Source: Candidatus Peregrinibacteria bacterium
GTDB taxonomy: Bacteria > Patescibacteriota > Gracilibacteria > UBA1369 > LOWO2-01-FULL-3
DNA: 9,382 nucleotides
NCBI GenBank assembly: GCA_016214225.1
Contig: JACROX010000027.1
Span: 1 to 9,382, forward strand
Reading direction: 5' to 3'
The position numbers were made by a program, and so were the translations under genes. Position 1 is the stretch's first letter. Each line of letters starts with the position of its first letter. The notes beneath the pieces are model-generated. The model was not told the DNA's origin, did no database searches, and saw only the letters and a program-made list of their open reading frames with translations. Shown piece after piece: positions 6,652-9,382 of this stretch.

Positions 6652-8069
6652 GCCTTGCGCCGCGAAACAAAAAAAACAAGACAAGCATAATAAATAAATA
6701 TCCATGGACCCGATTTAATTTCCAAGGATATTTCAGCAAAAGACAAACCGGCAAAAAATTCCACAAAGAAAATCATGATTCTAAGGATTAAATATCCAAA
6801 AAATCCAAACACACCACCAATCACGTCGGAAAAAAAACTCAGATATCCCGCAAAAAATCCAAAAAACATAGAAACTGGAACCAAAGGCAAAACAAATAAA
6901 TTGGCCAACGGAGCGACCAAACTGAACTTTCCAAAACTCACAACAATCAAAGGGAAAGAAACAATTTGCGCGGACAATGTGATTAAAATCAGATCTTTAA
7001 TGCCCAAAATTCCCGATATATTTTTAAAATAATGCCCAATGACAGGCGACAAATAAACAAGTCCGATCGTGGCTAAGAAAGAGAGCTGAAACCCGGCGTC
7101 ATACAAAACAATTCTCGGATTTATCGCGATCATGACAAAAACAGCCGCCGCCAAACTGCTCAACACAAAATATTTTCTACTAAAAAGTGCCGCAATAATA
7201 TACAAAGAACCCATAATGGCCGCGCGAACCACTGAAGCCGTTAATCCGGTTAAAATTGAAAATAAAAATATAAAAACGGCTGAAAATATAAATCTTTTTT
7301 TCCTGCTCAAAAACCTTAAAAAACTTAAGGAAACCAAAATCAACAATGTCACATTATAGCCGGAGACGGCCATAACGTGACTCAACCCATCAATTCTAAA
7401 TTTCTCTTGAAGATCAGGAGAAACATCATCTCTCGACCCCAATATCAACCCTGAAACAAGCCCCGCGTACGGCTCTCCAAAAATTTCGCGAATTTTAAAC
7501 TGGAAATTAGTTTTTAAAAGATACAGCCATCTGAAAAAAGAAAAAAATTCACGCTTATCATTCAGTCGAGTAATTTTATTCGCCTGAACGGAAAAATAAA
7601 TTCTTTGCCCGAATAAATATTTGCCGTACCATCCGTCATTAAAATCAACGCTTCTCCCCTTTCCGCAAACATACAACAAATCTCCATACTCATAAGAAGG
7701 ATACCTGTCGGTAAAAACAATTCCTTTATTGATCCCTTTTACATAATAAGTGGCACGCCAACCGGAGAATTGAGAATCGACAACAACTCCACGAACACAA
7801 GCGGGGAAAACAGTCCCGGACAGAGTCGATTTATCAAAGAAAACATCAAAAGCCCCTCTGTAAATCCCAATTATAAAACTTAGAACAAAAACAAGTATTG
7901 ACACGAGAAGAAAGCCAAAAAGATACCTTCTGAAACACATAAAAACAAAGCAAAAAAAACAAATCGCGAAAAAAGCATTCACAAAACTTCTCTCAAAAAG
8001 AAGCCAAAAAAACAAAACTCCAAAAGAAAATCCCCCTGAAAAAATTACAAAACAAATAGTTCGACGCAT
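6648..8069 (-). CDS. comEC: ComEC/Rec2-family DNA-uptake channel protein, short form without nuclease-like domain
   Basis: ComEC forms the inner-membrane channel that passes single-stranded DNA into the cytosol during natural transformation. The 473-residue protein has N-terminal membrane segments (about 4-25, 30-46, 49-70). An extracytoplasmic DUF4131/OB-like domain (about 72-165) follows, with C91 and C135 possibly forming a disulfide like the one known in Bacillus ComEC. The Competence domain occupies about 200-470. Its signatures are GLILGSRDD (207-215), GLSHVMAVSGYNV (228-240), GLTASVVRAAIMG (275-287), YDAGFQLSFLATIGLVYLSP (323-342) and PLANLFVLPLVP (387-398). The protein ends in VSRRKA, with no C-terminal metallo-beta-lactamase domain, unlike the long Bacillus-type protein. 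Its ATG at 8069 has a modest Shine-Dalgarno, AAGG (8081-8078), 8 bases away. It diverges from the SLH gene. The stop TTA overlaps the stop of the converging gene. Confidence 0.93.
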   Translation of the reverse strand: MRRTICFVIFSGGFSFGVLFFWLLFERSFVNAFFAICFFCFVFMCFRRYLFGFLLVSILVFVLSFIIGIYRGAFDVFFDKSTLSGTVFPACVRGVVVDSQFSGWRATYYVKGINKGIVFTDRYPSYEYGDLLYVCGKGRSVDFNDGWYGKYLFGQRIYFSVQANKITRLNDKREFFSFFRWLYLLKTNFQFKIREIFGEPYAGLVSGLILGSRDDVSPDLQEKFRIDGLSHVMAVSGYNVTLLILVSLSFLRFLSRKKRFIFSAVFIFLFSILTGLTASVVRAAIMGSLYIIAALFSRKYFVLSSLAAAVFVMIAINPRIVLYDAGFQLSFLATIGLVYLSPVIGHYFKNISGILGIKDLILITLSAQIVSFPLIVVSFGKFSLVAPLANLFVLPLVPVSMFFGFFAGYLSFFSDVIGGVFGFFGYLILRIMIFFVEFFAGLSFAEISLEIKSGPWIFIYYACLVFFVSRRKA

Positions 8070-8138
8070 AAATCAAACCTTAAAACATATTCATAAAATT
8101 TTGCTAAAATCTTAAAAAAACATTACTATTCACCCACC
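8070..8138. other. Short divergent intergenic region between comEC and the SLH gene
   Basis: This 69-base AT-rich spacer must hold promoters in both directions. The plus-strand promoter is clear (8101-8129). On the minus strand I see only the comEC Shine-Dalgarno (8081-8078) and no convincing -35/-10 pair. The best is the weak TTTTTA, 17 bases, TATGAA on the minus strand. The two promoters would overlap, so transcription of the two genes may interfere. Confidence 0.6.
8101..8129 (+). promoter_or_regulatory. Promoter of the SLH-domain gene
   Basis: TTGCTA (8101-8106) is followed after exactly 17 bases by TACTAT (8124-8129). The usual start, about seven bases past the -10, falls near 8136, only about three bases before the ATG at 8139. 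The predicted mRNA is therefore leaderless or nearly so, consistent with the absence of any Shine-Dalgarno (the bases before the ATG read CACCCACC). Confidence 0.55.
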
Positions 8139-9382
8139 ATGAAAAAATTCTCGGGAAAAATCTGCGCCGTCATCTTTCTGCTAATAACATTCCATTCAAA
8201 CACAGCCTTTTCGGCTTTTACGGACATAAAATCATCAGACAGAAACTACGATGCCATTACATTTTTGGAACAAAATAAAATAATAAATGGGTACAAAGAC
8301 GGCACATTTAAGCCGACAAACACAATAAATCGCGCGGAATTTCTAAAGATTGTGATAGAAGGATCAAAAATTTCACTCAATTCATCCACGCAACTTCCAT
8401 TCACGGATATAGAGCAAGATAGCTGGTACGCGCCATATCTCGAAAAAGCATACGCGGAAAAATGGGTGGTGGGATACAACGACAACACCTTCCGTCCGGA
8501 TAAAACAATAACAAAAGCCGAGGCTGTAAAAATTCTGGGAGAAATACAGAAATGGGATATCTCAAAAAAAATAAATAAAAATCCTTTCGATGACGTAAAA
8601 ATAGTTGATTGGTACGCGAAATATATTGTATACGCAAAAGATCATGAATTACTGGAAGAAACGGGAAAAACATTCGTTCCAAACACCGCGATCACTCGAG
8701 GACAAATAAGCGAAATAATATACAGAACACTCTCAACAAACACAGACTCATCTCCGAAAGAATCCGAAGCAGTAAACACAAAAGAATCCGCCCCGCAAGA
8801 TGAACCCCAAACGCAAGCTCCCGCAACGCCGACAAATCTCTCATTCAATCCTGTCAATTTCAAAACGATTCCAAAAGACTTCTTCGCCAATATCGCGCTT
8901 GACGACACGTCTCCAAACACATTTTATCAAAATGAAATTTATATACTCAAAGGAAGCATTGTAAGCGGCAATTATCAAAATACTACGATACTTTTAAAAC
9001 CATTACTGCAACCATCAAACTACGTAACGTTCGTAAAAGAAACAAACAATAATCAATTCGAAATTCCCGTTTATTTCAAAGATACGGGAAATTACAATAT
9101 TGGAATATTGCCGGGAGAAGGAGGAAAAACAAAACTGTTTACTATCTCAGTCCTACCGGAAATCCCCTCGCCTTCACTGGAAACAGCATTCGATGAAACA
9201 GCTTCTTCGATAAGCGCCGGATTTCAAAACGACACGACTCAAGTTTCTTTTTCATCTCCGATATCGACGCTTAAAAGATTGATTTTCTCGCAAAACAACA
9301 AAAAAGTAACATATTTATCCAGACAAAATGTAAGCGCGATTCCAATTGACTACAAAGATTTTACCAACTTTAAAGAAGGAGA
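8139..9382 (+). CDS. Exported S-layer homology (SLH) domain protein, C-terminus cut by the right edge
   Basis: The frame is open from ATG 8139 to the right edge: 414 codons, no stop. Residues 1-26 form a signal peptide (MKKFSGK, hydrophobic core, probable cleavage after AFSA). Three SLH repeats follow. The first, about 27-75, has FTDI, INGYKDGTFKP and NRAEF. The second, about 88-138, has FTDI, VVGYNDNTFRPD and TKAEA. The third, about 150-197, has FDDV, a degenerate middle lacking the GY, and TRGQI. In Gram-positive bacteria such triplets bind secondary cell-wall polysaccharide and hold proteins at the surface. A Ser/Pro/Glu/Thr/Gln-rich linker (about 199-235) leads to a beta-rich, probably extracellular region (about 236-414), perhaps Ig-like, that I cannot assign. 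Surface anchoring is inferred from the family. The ligand-binding or enzymatic part may lie past the edge. The gene diverges from comEC. Confidence 0.92.
   Translation, partial: MKKFSGKICAVIFLLITFHSNTAFSAFTDIKSSDRNYDAITFLEQNKIINGYKDGTFKPTNTINRAEFLKIVIEGSKISLNSSTQLPFTDIEQDSWYAPYLEKAYAEKWVVGYNDNTFRPDKTITKAEAVKILGEIQKWDISKKINKNPFDDVKIVDWYAKYIVYAKDHELLEETGKTFVPNTAITRGQISEIIYRTLSTNTDSSPKESEAVNTKESAPQDEPQTQAPATPTNLSFNPVNFKTIPKDFFANIALDDTSPNTFYQNEIYILKGSIVSGNYQNTTILLKPLLQPSNYVTFVKETNNNQFEIPVYFKDTGNYNIGILPGEGGKTKLFTISVLPEIPSPSLETAFDETASSISAGFQNDTTQVSFSSPISTLKRLIFSQNNKKVTYLSRQNVSAIPIDYKDFTNFKEG

Noticed and set aside
5795..6766. Several minus-strand ORFs opposite the large unknown gene and the end of comEC
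   Set aside because: Their Phe/Leu/Pro/Ser-rich products are the expected complement of Lys/Glu-rich codons. The plus-strand frame has far better coding character.
6775..7359. Plus-strand ORFs rich in Lys, Asn and Ile inside comEC
   Set aside because: They are antisense shadows of hydrophobic codons in comEC, whose family motifs cover this stretch.

Overview
The window looks like a piece of bacterial chromosome, most likely from a Candidate Phyla Radiation (Patescibacteria) member. The basis is the AT-rich sequence, the very short spacers, and the combination of a DUF2207 membrane protein, a class II (B12-dependent) ribonucleotide reductase, a short ComEC without its metallo-beta-lactamase domain, an SLH-domain surface protein and a large unrecognised charged protein. 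The lineage is an inference; no rRNA or tRNA is present to confirm it. All genes read through with the standard code: Trp is TGG and no in-frame TGA is needed.

Layout. (1) Positions 1-1436, minus: a DUF2207 membrane protein whose C-terminus lies beyond the left edge. (2) Positions 1437-1707: a divergent intergenic region with candidate promoters in both directions and, just before nrdJ, a leader that can fold into a compact three-way junction. (3) Positions 1708-4035, plus: nrdJ, followed by a strong intrinsic terminator whose T-tract overlaps the -35 of a candidate promoter for the next gene. (4) Positions 4142-6651, plus: a large, charged, helical, repeat-containing protein of unknown function. 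It appears as a 53-codon N-terminal ORF and a 768-codon ORF in another frame; the two frames abut exactly, which points to a single-base frameshift in one gene of about 836 codons. (5) Positions 6648-8069, minus: comEC, converging on the previous gene so that both TAA stops share one TTAA. (6) A 69-bp divergent spacer. (7) Positions 8139-9382, plus: an exported protein with three SLH repeats, cut by the right edge, with a well-formed promoter so close to the ATG that its mRNA would be almost leaderless.

The genes do not form one pathway. Orientation alternates (minus, plus, plus, minus, plus), so nearly every gene needs its own promoter. The themes are nucleotide metabolism (nrdJ), DNA uptake (comEC) and cell surface (SLH protein, DUF2207 protein). 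The most notable points are the structured nrdJ leader, the frameshifted unknown protein with internal repeats, and marked base-composition differences between genes on the two strands. No mobile element, CRISPR array or known defence system is visible.
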